From Burkholderiales bacterium (lineage in GTDB: Bacteria; Pseudomonadota; Gammaproteobacteria; Burkholderiales; Burkholderiaceae), in NCBI GenBank assembly GCA_947447845.1, contig CANFNO010000004.1, positions 1 through 22,263 of the forward strand: DNA of 22,263 nt, read 5' to 3'. The position numbers and the translations under genes are program-made. Positions 1 to 8,523 of this stretch are shown here, one piece after another. The notes beneath the pieces were generated by a model. It was not told where the DNA came from and ran no database searches. It saw nothing but the letters and a program-made list of their open reading frames with translations. Each line of letters opens with the position of its first letter. Within the stretch, counting starts at the first letter, position 1.

Positions 1-672
1 CTGGAACGCGAATACGCAGTGCGCGTGCTAGGCGCACTGACCAAGGATGAAAAGCAGATGCTGCTGTCTGGCGTCAAACTTGACGACGGCATGGCGCAGT
101 TTGGCACGATCGAAGACGGCGGGGGCGAAGGCTCCAACTGCTGGTACCGAGTCACCATTTCTGAAGGCCGCAACCGCGAAGTGCGCCGCATGATGGAAGC
201 CGTAGGCCATGCGGTCAGCCGTCTGATCCGTATTCGTTATGGAGCCATGCTCTTGCCGCGCGGACTCAAGCGCGGTGCCTGGATGGAACTCGACGATGCC
301 GATATTCGCGGGCTGATGCAGGCGGCGGGAGGAGTTCGTCCTCCTGGAGAGCGAAGCGAGCAGACGCAGCGTGACGGTCCTGGCGGCAATCGCGGCCCCA
401 GAGGCAATCGCCGTCGTTCCGGTGGTCCACGCGGCAACACCAATACCGGTCCGGGCCGCAATGCGCAGGGCCCGAACGGGGCAGGGCGCAGCGCGCGTCC
501 CGAGCGCTCCTCAGACAGGCCTGCTGGCAATGCACAGCCTGACCCGATGAAGACCTCTCTCGGCTACATCGGTGCCGACAGCTTCAACCGCCAACGCCAG
601 GACCGCGGTCAGCGCCCGGGTGGTAACGGCGGACCCCGGCGGGGCGGCGGCGGTCGGGGTCGGCCCGGTTAA
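1..672 (+). CDS. rluB: RluB-type 23S rRNA pseudouridine synthase, 3' part (5' end outside window)
   Basis: The reading frame is open from base 1 and starts inside the gene (L-E-R-E-Y-A-V-R-V), so the N-terminal S4 RNA-binding domain and catalytic Asp lie off the left edge. The visible 223 residues hold the C-terminal part of the RsuA/RluB/RluE fold, including the hallmark stretch [16 protein letters not shown] and then LIRIRYG. RluB converts a uridine in helix 89/90 of 23S rRNA to pseudouridine. The enzyme fold ends near visible residue 110. A tail of about 110 residues follows, rich in Gly, Arg, Asn and Pro, broken by a non-repetitive island ([15 protein letters not shown]). Such basic tails are common in betaproteobacterial RluB proteins and probably bind RNA (inference). 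RluB is preferred over RluE or RsuA because of the long tail and the family's usual neighbours. It is well separated (76 bases) from ndk. Confidence 0.88.
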   Translation: MEREYAVRVLGALTKDEKQMLLSGVKLDDGMAQFGTIEDGGGEGSNCWYRVTISEGRNREVRRMMEAVGHAVSRLIRIRYGAMLLPRGLKRGAWMELDDADIRGLMQAAGGVRPPGERSEQTQRDGPGGNRGPRGNRRRSGGPRGNTNTGPGRNAQGPNGAGRSARPERSSDRPAGNAQPDPMKTSLGYIGADSFNRQRQDRGQRPGGNGGPRRGGGGRGRPG

Positions 673-697
673 TTTTGCAATATCGCGATGCTAAACT
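669..697 (+). promoter_or_regulatory. Candidate sigma-70 promoter for ndk
   Basis: An extended -10 (TG at 689-690, then C, then TAAACT at 692-697) lies 17 bases downstream of a weak -35 TTAATT (669-674) that overlaps the rluB stop codon. Transcription would start near 704, giving a leader of about 45 bases before the ndk ATG. The -35 matches the consensus at only 3 of 6 positions, so the call depends on the extended -10 and the position at the head of a long same-strand run. Confidence 0.4.
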
Positions 698-748
698 CGC
701 AGGCTTTGTCTCTGTCGACAAATTACTCAACTCTGATCAGGAAAATCC

Positions 749-1174
749 ATGACTATCGAACGCACTCTCTCCATCATCAAGCCTGACGCCGTTGCCAAAA
801 ACGTAATCGGTCAAATCTACGCACGCTTCGAAGCCGCTGGCTTGAAGGTGGTCGCTGCCCGCATGGCGCACCTGTCACGCCGCGAAGCAGAAGCCTTTTA
901 CGCCGTGCATGCAGCCCGCCCGTTCTTTAAGGACCTGGTTGAATTCATGATTTCCGGCCCAGTGATGATCCAGGCCCTTGAAGGCGAAAACGCCATCCTG
1001 AAGAACCGTGACCTGATGGGCGCTACCGACCCCAAGAAGGCCGACGCCGGCACCATCCGCGCCGATTTCGCCGACAGCATTGATGCAAACGCCGTGCACG
1101 GCTCTGACGCTGCGGAGACTGCGGCTGCAGAAATCGCATTTTTCTTCCCCGGCGCTAACGTTTTCTCACGTTAA
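749..1174 (+). CDS. ndk: Nucleoside diphosphate kinase
   Basis: This 141-residue protein transfers the gamma phosphate from ATP to other (d)NDPs through a phosphohistidine, balancing the nucleotide pools in the cytoplasm. The whole sequence fits the family: the N-terminal strand [12 protein letters not shown], the ATP-binding [14 protein letters not shown] region, and the active-site His117 in NAVHGSD. Length is normal for the family (about 140). The ATG has a good ribosome binding site, AGGAAA, at 740-745. It is the first gene of the long same-strand run, and rlmN follows after only 8 bases, so the two are probably cotranscribed, as in E. coli. Confidence 0.97.
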   Translation: MTIERTLSIIKPDAVAKNVIGQIYARFEAAGLKVVAARMAHLSRREAEAFYAVHAARPFFKDLVEFMISGPVMIQALEGENAILKNRDLMGATDPKKADAGTIRADFADSIDANAVHGSDAAETAAAEIAFFFPGANVFSR

Positions 1175-1182
1175 ACCATGTG

Positions 1183-2340
1183 ATGACAGCCAACCTGCTT
1201 GATTACGATCTGGACGGATTGGCTGCTTTTTGCGAGCGGCTGGGTGAGAAGCGCTTCCGCGCAACCCAGTTGTTTCGCTGGATTCATCAAAAAGGCGCTG
1301 CCAATTTTGATGACATGACGGATTTGGCCAAGTCCTTGCGCGAAAAGCTCAAGACAACGGCACATCTTCAAGCTCCTCCGGTTATTTCCCAGCACATTTC
1401 TACGGATGGCACCATTAAATGGCTGTTTGACGTAGGCGGTGGCAATGCCGTTGAGACAGTATTTATTCCTGAAGATGATCGAGGCACGCTGTGTGTGTCG
1501 TCGCAGGCTGGTTGTGCAGTCGGCTGCCGATTTTGTTCCACTGGGCATCAGGGTTTTAGCCGCAACCTGACCTCTGCCGAAATTATTGGGCAACTCTGGT
1601 TTGCCGAGCATTTCTTGCGCAAACACCTGGGCGTGGATGAGCGCGTCATCTCTAATGTGGTGATGATGGGCATGGGCGAGCCGCTGCAAAATTACCAGCC
1701 CGTAGTGCAGAGCCTGCGCATCATGTTGGACGACCACGGCTATGGTCTTTCGCGCCGCCGCGTGACCGTGTCCACCTCCGGTGTCGTGTTGAAGATGGAT
1801 CGCCTGGGGCAGGATTGCCCTGTTGCTTTGGCGGTTTCCTTGCATGCTCCCAATGATGCGCTGCGCGACAATCTGGTGCCACTCAACCGAACTTACCCGT
1901 TGGCAGAGTTGATGCAGGCTTGCCAGCGGTACCTGCAACATGCACCTCGTGACTTCATCACCTTTGAGTACTGCATGCTCGACGGCGTAAACGACACCCC
2001 TGCGCATGCCGAGGAACTTGTGCAGTTAGTTCAGGCCTATGGCAAGAACGGCTGGTGCAAGCTCAACCTGATTCCTTTCAATCCTTTTCCTGCGTCGGGT
2101 CTTAAGCGCTCCAGTAACAATGCTGTGCTGAGTTTTGCAAAAATATTGACTGCTGCAGGAATCATCACTACGGTGCGAAAAACCCGAGGCGATGATATCG
2201 ATGCCGCATGCGGACAGTTGGCCGGTGACGTTCAGGACCGCACTTCGGTTGGTAAACGCATGGCCAAACAGCGCACGATTGCGCTCATCCCCGTGTTTGA
2301 TGCGGTGCCAGCAATATTGAAAGAGACAAGACCAAGATGA
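1183..2340 (+). CDS. rlmN: Dual-specificity 23S rRNA A2503 / tRNA A37 C2-methyltransferase (radical SAM)
   Basis: RlmN methylates C2 of A2503 in 23S rRNA and of A37 in some tRNAs, using a radical-SAM mechanism with a methyl-cysteine intermediate. The 385 residues carry the radical-SAM cluster motif CxxxCxxC (Cys111, Cys115, Cys118, in CAVGCRFC), the [12 protein letters not shown]-binding segment, SLHAPND, and the C-terminal Cys343 (ACGQLAGD) that corresponds to the conserved substrate-contacting Cys of the family. Two starts are in frame, GTG at 1180 and ATG at 1183; ATG is preferred. The stop overlaps the pilW start in an ATGA junction, which points to translational coupling. Confidence 0.97.
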   Translation: MTANLLDYDLDGLAAFCERLGEKRFRATQLFRWIHQKGAANFDDMTDLAKSLREKLKTTAHLQAPPVISQHISTDGTIKWLFDVGGGNAVETVFIPEDDRGTLCVSSQAGCAVGCRFCSTGHQGFSRNLTSAEIIGQLWFAEHFLRKHLGVDERVISNVVMMGMGEPLQNYQPVVQSLRIMLDDHGYGLSRRRVTVSTSGVVLKMDRLGQDCPVALAVSLHAPNDALRDNLVPLNRTYPLAELMQACQRYLQHAPRDFITFEYCMLDGVNDTPAHAEELVQLVQAYGKNGWCKLNLIPFNPFPASGLKRSSNNAVLSFAKILTAAGIITTVRKTRGDDIDAACGQLAGDVQDRTSVGKRMAKQRTIALIPVFDAVPAILKETRPR

Positions 2341-3161
2341 CAACGCGAACCGTGCAGTCTGTTTCACTTTCCGTGTGGTTGGGGCTCTTCGCTTCATTGC
2401 TTCTGAGCAGTGGTTTGACTGGATGTGCCGGTAACGGTCCCTCGGCCACAAGCACCCACGAATCATTTACTGACTCGGATGAGCCCGAGAGTCGCAAGCG
2501 GGCTACCAATCGCCTGAAACTTGCCGTTTTGTATTTTCAGGACGGCAAAAATAACTTCGCTTTGGACGAAGTAAAACAAGCCATTCAGATCGATCCCAAC
2601 TGGTTTGAGCCCTATGGCATGCGCGGTGTGATCTACATGCAAACCAGCGACTATGCGCTGGCCGAACTTAGTTTCCAGAAGGCTCTGTCCATCAATCCAA
2701 ACTCGTCGGACATAAAGCACAACTACGGTGTTCTGCTTTGCAAGATGAAACGACCCGTGGAAGGGTTGAAGATGTTTGGCACCGCGTTGGCAGACCCGGG
2801 GTATGGGCAACGTTCCAAGACTTGGCAAGAGCAGGCCAACTGCCAACTTGCAATAGGGCAGAAAGCTGAGGCGGAAGATAGCTTTATGCGTTCTTACGAG
2901 CTCGATGCAGGCAACCCTGTAACGGGCTTTCAGCTAGCCAATCTGCTCTTTCAGCGTGGAGAGTTGGCTCGGGCGCAGTTTTACGCACGACGCGTAAACA
3001 ATGGCGAACGTGCATCTGCAGAGTCATTGTGGCTGGGTATCAAGATCGAGCGAAGCCTGGGTAGCAAGGATGCCCAGGCTCAGCTTGAAGCGCAGTTACG
3101 CAAGCGTTTTGCCCAATCGCGTGAAGTGCTCGCCTTGGAGCGTGGAGCATTCAATGAATGA
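2337..3161 (+). CDS. pilW: Type IV pilus biogenesis/stability lipoprotein PilW (PilF-like, TPR)
   Basis: The 274-residue protein starts with a lipoprotein signal: a hydrophobic stretch at about residues 11-27, then the lipobox LTGC with Cys30 as the likely lipidation site. The rest is made of TPR helices (for example [20 protein letters not shown], and [20 protein letters not shown]). This matches the PilF/PilW pilotins, outer-membrane lipoproteins that assist assembly or stability of the PilQ secretin in type IV pili. The ATG overlaps the rlmN stop by four bases, and the stop runs eight bases into rodZ. The same position, between rlmN and rodZ, holds pilF in many type IV-piliated proteobacteria. 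E. coli K-12 lacks it there. That context supports pilW over an unrelated TPR lipoprotein. Confidence 0.9.
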   Translation: MTTRTVQSVSLSVWLGLFASLLLSSGLTGCAGNGPSATSTHESFTDSDEPESRKRATNRLKLAVLYFQDGKNNFALDEVKQAIQIDPNWFEPYGMRGVIYMQTSDYALAELSFQKALSINPNSSDIKHNYGVLLCKMKRPVEGLKMFGTALADPGYGQRSKTWQEQANCQLAIGQKAEAEDSFMRSYELDAGNPVTGFQLANLLFQRGELARAQFYARRVNNGERASAESLWLGIKIERSLGSKDAQAQLEAQLRKRFAQSREVLALERGAFNE

Positions 3162-4065
3162 ACAGTCTCAGGTGAATTTTGGCTCGAAGCCCGACGCCGC
3201 AGGGCAGACGGCAGGCATGATGTTGCGGAGCGCTCGTGAGGCCTCGGGCTTGCACGTTGCCGCCCTGGCGGTGGCAATGAAGGTGCCGGTAAAAAAGCTA
3301 GAAGCCCTTGAAGCGGACCGGCTCGGCGATCTGCCTGATGCGGTATTTGTTCGCGCGCTAGCTGGCAGCATGTGTCGCGCTCTCAAAATTGATCCAGCTC
3401 CAATTTTGAGCAAGTTGCCGCAGTCTGCAATGCCCAGACTCGACCGTGATGAACGAGGCATCAACACGCCCTTTGACGTAGCGGGAATGAACTATGGCAA
3501 TTCCTTGTCGCGCATTGTTTCCCGACCTGCAGCTTTGTGGGTAATCGGTTTACTTGTGGCGGCATTGCTGGTACTTTTTTTCCCTGAAGTGCAGACTGCC
3601 AGCAAGGCGGTTATGGCTCAGCTTCCTGCTGCAGAAAACGCTACCTCCAGCAATCCTGCTGTGACCCAATCCACAAGCAATCTTCCGTCAGCCGTCAAAG
3701 CTGAGGTTGCAGTTTCCGCGGTTAGCGCGCCTGGCGTTGCAGCACCCGCACTGGATAAGGTTGCTTCAGAAGGTGTAGCCATCGCCGCGACAGCGGCTAC
3801 CTTACCCTTACAGGCGCCCGATTCGACTGGTGACCTTCTGGTGTTCAAGGCCAAATCTTCGGCTTGGGTCCGTGTTAGCGACTCCAAAGGCGCGGTTCAG
3901 TTTGAAAAGACTTTGGTGGCCGGTGAAAGTGCCACGGCTTCTGGAGTACTTCCACTGGCAATTGTTGTGGGCAATGTGGCGGCGACCGAAATGTTGTTGC
4001 GCGGACAAGCCTTCAATTTGGAAGAAGTTGCCAAGAACAATGTTGCCCGTTTTGAGGTGAAGTGA
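3154..4065 (+). CDS. rodZ: RodZ-like helix-turn-helix membrane protein (cell-shape/cytoskeleton)
   Basis: RodZ is a bitopic inner-membrane protein that anchors MreB and helps set rod shape. The 303 residues show its layout: a cytoplasmic helix-turn-helix of the HTH_25 type (about residues 20-85, [20 protein letters not shown] then [14 protein letters not shown]), one membrane segment at about 126-144 ([18 protein letters not shown]), a low-complexity Ala/Ser/Val-rich periplasmic linker of about 75 residues, and a C-terminal beta domain of the DUF4115 type (about 226-303, [18 protein letters not shown]). The frame is open further upstream to 3001, but that part lies inside pilW and has no RodZ character. 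The ATG at 3154 overlaps the pilW stop by eight bases. Its position between pilW and ispG matches the E. coli order. Confidence 0.9.
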   Translation: MNEQSQVNFGSKPDAAGQTAGMMLRSAREASGLHVAALAVAMKVPVKKLEALEADRLGDLPDAVFVRALAGSMCRALKIDPAPILSKLPQSAMPRLDRDERGINTPFDVAGMNYGNSLSRIVSRPAALWVIGLLVAALLVLFFPEVQTASKAVMAQLPAAENATSSNPAVTQSTSNLPSAVKAEVAVSAVSAPGVAAPALDKVASEGVAIAATAATLPLQAPDSTGDLLVFKAKSSAWVRVSDSKGAVQFEKTLVAGESATASGVLPLAIVVGNVAATEMLLRGQAFNLEEVAKNNVARFEVK

Positions 4066-5333
4066 TGCAAGAGCAAAAGCCTATTGAGTTGGCGTCGCCG
4101 CGCGTGCGGACCTCGCTCCGCGCTAATGTCGTGTGGGGAAGTCGGGTGGTGTCCGTCGGTGGTGGTGAGCCTGTTCGAGTTCAATCCATGACCAATACTG
4201 ACACCGAGCAGGCTGTCGAAACAGCCCTGCAGGTGAAAGAGTTGGCACTGGCTGGTTCCGAGATGGTGCGCATCACAGTCAACACGCCCGAGGCTGCCAA
4301 GGCAGTTCCTTACATCCGCGAGCAATTGGACCGGATGGGCATTGATGTGCCTTTGATTGGTGACTTCCATTTCAACGGTCATCGTCTTTTGTCGGAATTC
4401 CCGGACTGCGCGCAGGCGCTGTCCAAGTACCGCATCAATCCCGGCAATGTAGGTAAGGGTGATAAGCGCGATCGACAGTTTGGCCAGATGATCGAAGTCG
4501 CTGCCCGTTGGAACAAGGCAGTTCGAATTGGTGTTAACTGGGGCAGCCTGGACCAGGAATTGCTGGCATCCATGATGGACGAAAACAGCCGACGCGCAAC
4601 GCCCTGGGACGCCAAGCCGGTCATGTACGAGGCACTCATCACATCGGCTATTGAATCGGCCGAGCGCGCGGTTGAAATGGGGTTGCCAGCCCATCAAATT
4701 ATGTTGTCATGCAAAGTCAGTGGCGTGCGCGACCTGATTGCGGTGTACCGGGAACTCGGCAAGCGCTGCAACTATGCACTGCACCTGGGCCTTACGGAAG
4801 CCGGTATGGGTACCAAAGGAACCGTGGCCTCTGCTGCCGCTTTGGCTGTCTTGTTGCAGGAGGGTATTGGCGACACCATCCGCGTCTCGTTGACCCCTGC
4901 ACCGGGCGAATCGCGCACGCAGGAAGTGGTGATTGCTTCCGAAATTTTGCAATCCCTGGGACTGCGGACATTTGTGCCCAGTGTCACGGCCTGTCCAGGC
5001 TGCGGTCGTACAACCAGCACCACATTTCAGGAATTGACCCAACAAATCGACGACTTTCTGCGCGCACAAATGCCAGTCTGGCGCGAGCGGTTCCCAGGCG
5101 TTGAACACCTTAAGGTGGCCGTAATGGGCTGCATCGTCAACGGCCCTGGCGAAAGCAAGCATGCCGATATTGGCATCAGCTTACCGGGAACCGGGGAAGC
5201 ACCGGCCGCGCCCGTGTTTATCGATGGCGAGAAACGCATGACCCTGCGCGGCGAAAATATCGCCACTGATTTTCAGAAAGTGGTTGAAGACTACATCCTG
5301 CAGCGCTTTGGCGCAGCCAACGCACCTGCTTGA
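4065..5333 (+). CDS. ispG: 4-hydroxy-3-methylbut-2-enyl-diphosphate synthase (GcpE)
   Basis: IspG reductively dehydrates methylerythritol cyclodiphosphate to HMBPP, the penultimate step of the non-mevalonate isoprenoid pathway. The 422 residues include the N-terminal barrel ([40 protein letters not shown]) and the 4Fe-4S ligands Cys310 and Cys313 (ACPGCGRT), Cys356 and the nearby Glu in [10 protein letters not shown]. The protein is about 50 residues longer than the 372-residue E. coli enzyme, which I remember as usual for betaproteobacteria. The ATG at 4065 shares one base with the rodZ stop (TGATG). A GTG at 4062 is also in frame. The hisS frame opens at the stop codon, so rodZ-ispG-hisS looks like one tightly coupled unit. 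Confidence 0.97.
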   Translation: MQEQKPIELASPRVRTSLRANVVWGSRVVSVGGGEPVRVQSMTNTDTEQAVETALQVKELALAGSEMVRITVNTPEAAKAVPYIREQLDRMGIDVPLIGDFHFNGHRLLSEFPDCAQALSKYRINPGNVGKGDKRDRQFGQMIEVAARWNKAVRIGVNWGSLDQELLASMMDENSRRATPWDAKPVMYEALITSAIESAERAVEMGLPAHQIMLSCKVSGVRDLIAVYRELGKRCNYALHLGLTEAGMGTKGTVASAAALAVLLQEGIGDTIRVSLTPAPGESRTQEVVIASEILQSLGLRTFVPSVTACPGCGRTTSTTFQELTQQIDDFLRAQMPVWRERFPGVEHLKVAVMGCIVNGPGESKHADIGISLPGTGEAPAAPVFIDGEKRMTLRGENIATDFQKVVEDYILQRFGAANAPA

Positions 5334-5347
5334 ACACATTCCAAGGC

Positions 5348-6661
5348 ATGAACGAAAAAATTGCACCACGCAAAGTGGAAAAGCTGGTTGCCGTCAAAGG
5401 CATGAACGACATTCTCCCGCCCGATTCCGCGCGCTGGGAAGCATTGGAGGAGCGCGTGCGCAAACTGATGCACCGCTTTGCCTATGAGAATGTGCGTACA
5501 CCCATCGTTGAGCCGACAGCACTTTTTGTGCGCGGTTTGGGTGAGGTCACCGATATTGTCGAGAAGGAGATGTACTCCTTTGATGATCGCCTGAATGGCG
5601 AGGCCCTGACCTTGCGCCCGGAGAACACGGCAGGTGTGGTGCGGGCCGCGATTGAACACACACTGCTCTACAACGGTGGCAAGCGCCTTTATTACATGGG
5701 GCCGATGTTCCGCCACGAGCGCCCGCAGCGCGGACGCTACCGTCAGTTTCACCAGATTGGCGCAGAAGCGCTTGGTTTTGGCGGAGGGGACGTCGACGCC
5801 GAACTGATCCTGATGGCACATGCGCTATGGAAGGAATTGGGCCTGACCGGCGTGGAACTGCAACTCAATAGTCTGGGGCAGCCCGAAGAACGCAATCTGC
5901 ACCGTACCGCCCTGATCCAACACTTCGAAGCCCACTTTGAAGTGCTGGATGAAGAGGCCAAGCGACGCCTGCACCGAAATCCGCTGCGACTGCTGGACAG
6001 CAAGAACCCTGCCATGCAAGCGGTGATTGAGGCTGCACCGCGCCTGCTGGACTTTTTGGGCGAAGCGTCCAAAGCCCATCTCCAGACGGTGACTGATATC
6101 TTGCAGGCCAACGGCGTGGAGTACTCCATCAATCCCCGCCTTGTGCGCGGCATGGACTACTACAACCTCACGGTTTTTGAATTCGTCACTACCCAATTGG
6201 GATCCCAAGGCACCATTTGTGGCGGCGGTCGGTACGACTACCTATTTGAACAAGTGGGTGGTAAGCCTGCACCCGCAGTGGGGTGGTCCATAGGCATGGA
6301 GCGTGTATTGGAACTGCTAAAGGAGTTGGATATTGGCGAAAAAGCGCCCACATTGGATGCCTATGCCATTGTGTCAGACACTACTTTTATGCCCACAGTG
6401 ATGGTCTGTTTGCAAAATTTGCGTGCGAGGGGCGTATCAGTCTCGATGCAAGCGGCAAATGCGGAGGGCATGGCCAGCATGAAGTCTCAGTTCAAACGTG
6501 CGGATGCTTCTGGCGCCCGTTTCGCCCTGATTTTTGGCGCTGACGAAATGGCAAAGGGCGTGGTTACCGTCAAGGCTCTGCGTGACTCAAGCATTGCCCA
6601 ACAGAGCCGTGCACTGGGTGAGATTGCCCAATGGGGCAAGAGCCTACAATCCAACGCTTAA
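5348..6661 (+). CDS. hisS: Histidyl-tRNA synthetase
   Basis: HisS charges tRNA-His with histidine. The 437-residue form (from ATG 5348) shows class II motifs: VKGMNDILP near the N-terminus, motif 2 [21 protein letters not shown], the HisRS signature [21 protein letters not shown], and motif 3 [11 protein letters not shown]. An anticodon-binding domain follows (about residues 330-430). The frame extends to a TTG at 5330 that overlaps the ispG stop. ATG 5348 is preferred because it gives the normal short N-terminus, although its AAGG (5343-5346) sits too close to be an ideal ribosome binding site, so the start is uncertain by six codons. A paralogue of the catalytic domain, hisZ, lies 8 kb downstream. 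Confidence 0.96.
   Translation: MNEKIAPRKVEKLVAVKGMNDILPPDSARWEALEERVRKLMHRFAYENVRTPIVEPTALFVRGLGEVTDIVEKEMYSFDDRLNGEALTLRPENTAGVVRAAIEHTLLYNGGKRLYYMGPMFRHERPQRGRYRQFHQIGAEALGFGGGDVDAELILMAHALWKELGLTGVELQLNSLGQPEERNLHRTALIQHFEAHFEVLDEEAKRRLHRNPLRLLDSKNPAMQAVIEAAPRLLDFLGEASKAHLQTVTDILQANGVEYSINPRLVRGMDYYNLTVFEFVTTQLGSQGTICGGGRYDYLFEQVGGKPAPAVGWSIGMERVLELLKELDIGEKAPTLDAYAIVSDTTFMPTVMVCLQNLRARGVSVSMQAANAEGMASMKSQFKRADASGARFALIFGADEMAKGVVTVKALRDSSIAQQSRALGEIAQWGKSLQSNA
6624..6650 (+). promoter_or_regulatory. Weak candidate promoter inside the end of hisS
   Basis: A near-consensus -10 TACAAT (6645-6650, 5 of 6) stands 24 bases before the ATG of the YfgM-like gene. The best -35 is TTGCCC (6624-6629, 4 of 6), but the 15-base spacer is short. 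It could supply internal transcription of the yfgM-bamB-der part of the run. Evidence is sequence resemblance only. Confidence 0.25.
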
Positions 6662-6673
6662 CTTAATAGTCCC

Positions 6674-7369
6674 ATGGCAAATAATTTAGACCTCGAAGAA
6701 CAAGAGCAGCTTGATGAGATCAAGCACTTCTGGAAACAATACGGCAACGCCATCACCTGGGTTTTGATCGTTGTGCTAGGCGCCTACGCGGCCTGGAACG
6801 GTTACCAGTACTGGCAGCGCAGTCAGGCTGCACAAGCTGCAGCCATGTTCGATGAGATTGAAAAGGTATCTCGTGAGGGCGATGCAGATAAATTAGCCCG
6901 CGCATTCGCTGAAATGAAGGACCGTTTTGCGTCCACGGCATATGCTCAACAGGCGGGTTTATTGGTTGCAAGGTCTCAGTACGATTTGGGCAAATTGGAT
7001 GAAGCCAAGGCCACGCTAACTTGGGTTTCCGAAAAATCGGCTGACGCGGGCTACGCTTCTGTGGGACGTTTGCGCCTGGCTGGAGTTTTGATGGATGCTA
7101 AATCCTATGACGAAGCCTTGAAGGTGTTGGACAGTGGAGTAGCTGAAGAGTTCGCCGCGTTGCAGGCAGACCGGCGCGGCGACATTTACCTTGCACAAGG
7201 CAAGAAGCCTGAAGCCAAAGCCCAATATTTGAAGGCGTTCAAAGCTTTCGATGAACGCACAGATTACCGCCGTTTGGTGCTAGTCAAGCTCAATAGCCTG
7301 GGTGTTGATCCTCTGGATGATGCCGGGACCAAGCCAGCAGGCGGCGAAAAAGGCGCATCGTCCAAGTGA
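6674..7369 (+). CDS. YfgM-like TPR membrane protein (ancillary SecYEG/periplasmic chaperone partner)
   Basis: The 231-residue protein has a short acidic cytoplasmic N-terminus (LDLEEQEQLDEIKHFWKQYG), one membrane segment at about 26-47 (AITWVLIVVLGAYAAWNGYQ), and a periplasmic part made of TPR-like helices. That is the layout of the YfgM/TPR_21 family. In E. coli, YfgM associates with PpiD and the SecYEG translocon and is thought to hand exported proteins to periplasmic chaperones. The position between hisS and bamB is the same as in E. coli, which supports the assignment. The C-terminus ends in a short Gly/Lys/Ser tail. The stop is followed at once by nine T residues and then bamB. Confidence 0.88.
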   Translation: MANNLDLEEQEQLDEIKHFWKQYGNAITWVLIVVLGAYAAWNGYQYWQRSQAAQAAAMFDEIEKVSREGDADKLARAFAEMKDRFASTAYAQQAGLLVARSQYDLGKLDEAKATLTWVSEKSADAGYASVGRLRLAGVLMDAKSYDEALKVLDSGVAEEFAALQADRRGDIYLAQGKKPEAKAQYLKAFKAFDERTDYRRLVLVKLNSLGVDPLDDAGTKPAGGEKGASSK

Positions 7370-7398
7370 GTTTTTTTTTAGTTCGGGGAAACCTGGTA

Positions 7399-8505
7399 AT
7401 GCGTAATTTTTTCGCGGTGGCTTTGGTTGCATTGTTGGTTGCTTGTGCCAGCACGGATCGACCCAAACCCTCTCCCCTGGCTGCCAATGTCCCACTCTTG
7501 GGGGTGCGATCAGCTTGGACTTCTACCGTGGGGCCCGTGGACTTTGCACTCGACGTGCGCGTAGTTGAAGGACGTGCCTATCTTGCCAGTTCAGCCGGGA
7601 CTGTGGCCGCACTGGATACACAAACGGGTGCCGATGTATGGCGCCTGGCGCTAGGTACCCCGCTCAGCGCAGGGGTTGGTAGCGACGGTCGATATAGCGC
7701 AGTAGTAACCCGAGCCAATGAACTTGTGGTGCTCGATGGCGCCAAGGTTGCTTGGCGGCAAAAGTTGAAAGCACTTACCCTGACTGCACCATTGGTTGCC
7801 GGAGGACGGATTTTCGTTCTCTCAAGCGACCGTAGTGTTAATGCATTTGATGCTGCCAGTGGTCAGAAATTGTGGCAACAACAAAAAACCGGAGAGGCGC
7901 TTGTACTTGGGCAGGCTGGTTTAATCACTGCGGTTGGAGATACGCTGGTGGTGGGCTTTGGTAATCGCTTGACCGGCCTGAACCCGCTCAATGGCAGTGC
8001 CCGGTGGGAAACGCCGGTGGTTAGTGCTCGGGGTACCAATGAGGTCGAGCGGTTGAACGATGTCGTTGCCGGTTTCAGCCGCCTAGGCAGCGAATTGTGC
8101 GTGAGAGCCTTTCAATATGCCGTGGCTTGCGTTGACGCTGGCAATGGCCGCATGCAGTGGACAAAACCTGCTAACGGCAGCAACGGAGTTGCGGGCGATG
8201 CCAACATGGTCTATGGGTCTGATAGCGACGGTCGCCTAGCCGCGTGGAATCGCAAGGATGGAGAGAAAGCCTGGACATTGGATCGCTATCGATTTCGTGT
8301 GCTGAGTGCTCCATTGGTAGCGGGTGGATCACTGATCGTTGGTGATGACTCAGGCAACGTGCACTTCCTCGCCAAACAAGATGGTGCACCATTAAACCGG
8401 ATCGTCACTGACGATTCCGGCCTGTCTGTGGCGCCCGTAATGGCCGGCACGACCTTGCTGGTTGTGAGCCGTCGTGGCTCCGTCTATGCGTTCCGGCCTG
8501 AGTAG
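7399..8505 (+). CDS. bamB: Outer membrane assembly lipoprotein BamB (PQQ-like beta-propeller)
   Basis: BamB is a lipoprotein of the BAM complex that inserts beta-barrel proteins into the outer membrane. From ATG 7399 the protein has 368 residues. It starts with a lipoprotein signal (RNFFAVALVALLVAC, lipobox LVAC, Cys16), then an eight-bladed propeller built from PQQ-like repeats (VAALDTQTGADVWRL, VNAFDAASGQKLWQQ, LTGLNPLNGSARWET, LAAWNRKDGEKAWTL). The frame is open upstream to a GTG at 7366 that overlaps the yfgM stop. That longer start would place 11 residues before the signal peptide, so ATG 7399 is chosen. The nearby GGGGA (7385-7389) could serve as the ribosome binding site. The neighbours yfgM and der match the E. 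coli order. Confidence 0.93.
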   Translation: MRNFFAVALVALLVACASTDRPKPSPLAANVPLLGVRSAWTSTVGPVDFALDVRVVEGRAYLASSAGTVAALDTQTGADVWRLALGTPLSAGVGSDGRYSAVVTRANELVVLDGAKVAWRQKLKALTLTAPLVAGGRIFVLSSDRSVNAFDAASGQKLWQQQKTGEALVLGQAGLITAVGDTLVVGFGNRLTGLNPLNGSARWETPVVSARGTNEVERLNDVVAGFSRLGSELCVRAFQYAVACVDAGNGRMQWTKPANGSNGVAGDANMVYGSDSDGRLAAWNRKDGEKAWTLDRYRFRVLSAPLVAGGSLIVGDDSGNVHFLAKQDGAPLNRIVTDDSGLSVAPVMAGTTLLVVSRRGSVYAFRPE

Positions 8506-8521
8506 GCTGTATATAAAGCCT
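8504..8521 (+). promoter_or_regulatory. bamB-der junction: short inverted repeat with TATAAA
   Basis: The 18-base bamB-der gap contains a small inverted repeat, AGGC (8504-8507) and GCCT (8518-8521). Between the arms lies TATAAA (8512-8517), a possible -10. A start of transcription about seven bases downstream would fall on the der ATG at 8524. No good -35 is seen (CGTTCC at 8489-8494), and no Shine-Dalgarno sequence precedes der. It may be a weak internal promoter giving a leaderless message, or chance. Confidence 0.22.
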
Positions 8522-8523
8522 CT

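Noticed and set aside
1171..2007. 278-codon open frame on the minus strand opposite rlmN
   Set aside because: It lies wholly over rlmN, its product has no recognisable domain, and the plus strand encodes a complete, motif-bearing enzyme.
3001..3153. Upstream extension of the rodZ frame inside pilW
   Set aside because: The 51 extra codons overlap pilW and do not look like RodZ; the ATG at 3154 in the ATGAATGA overlap is the natural start.
3897..4697. 266-codon open frame on the minus strand opposite rodZ/ispG
   Set aside because: It straddles two well-supported genes and its product shows no family features; it is an antisense shadow.
7371..7379. T9 run as an intrinsic terminator after the YfgM-like gene
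   Set aside because: No stable GC-rich stem lies directly upstream (the GGCGGCGAAAAAGGCGC region does not pair well), and bamB needs read-through.
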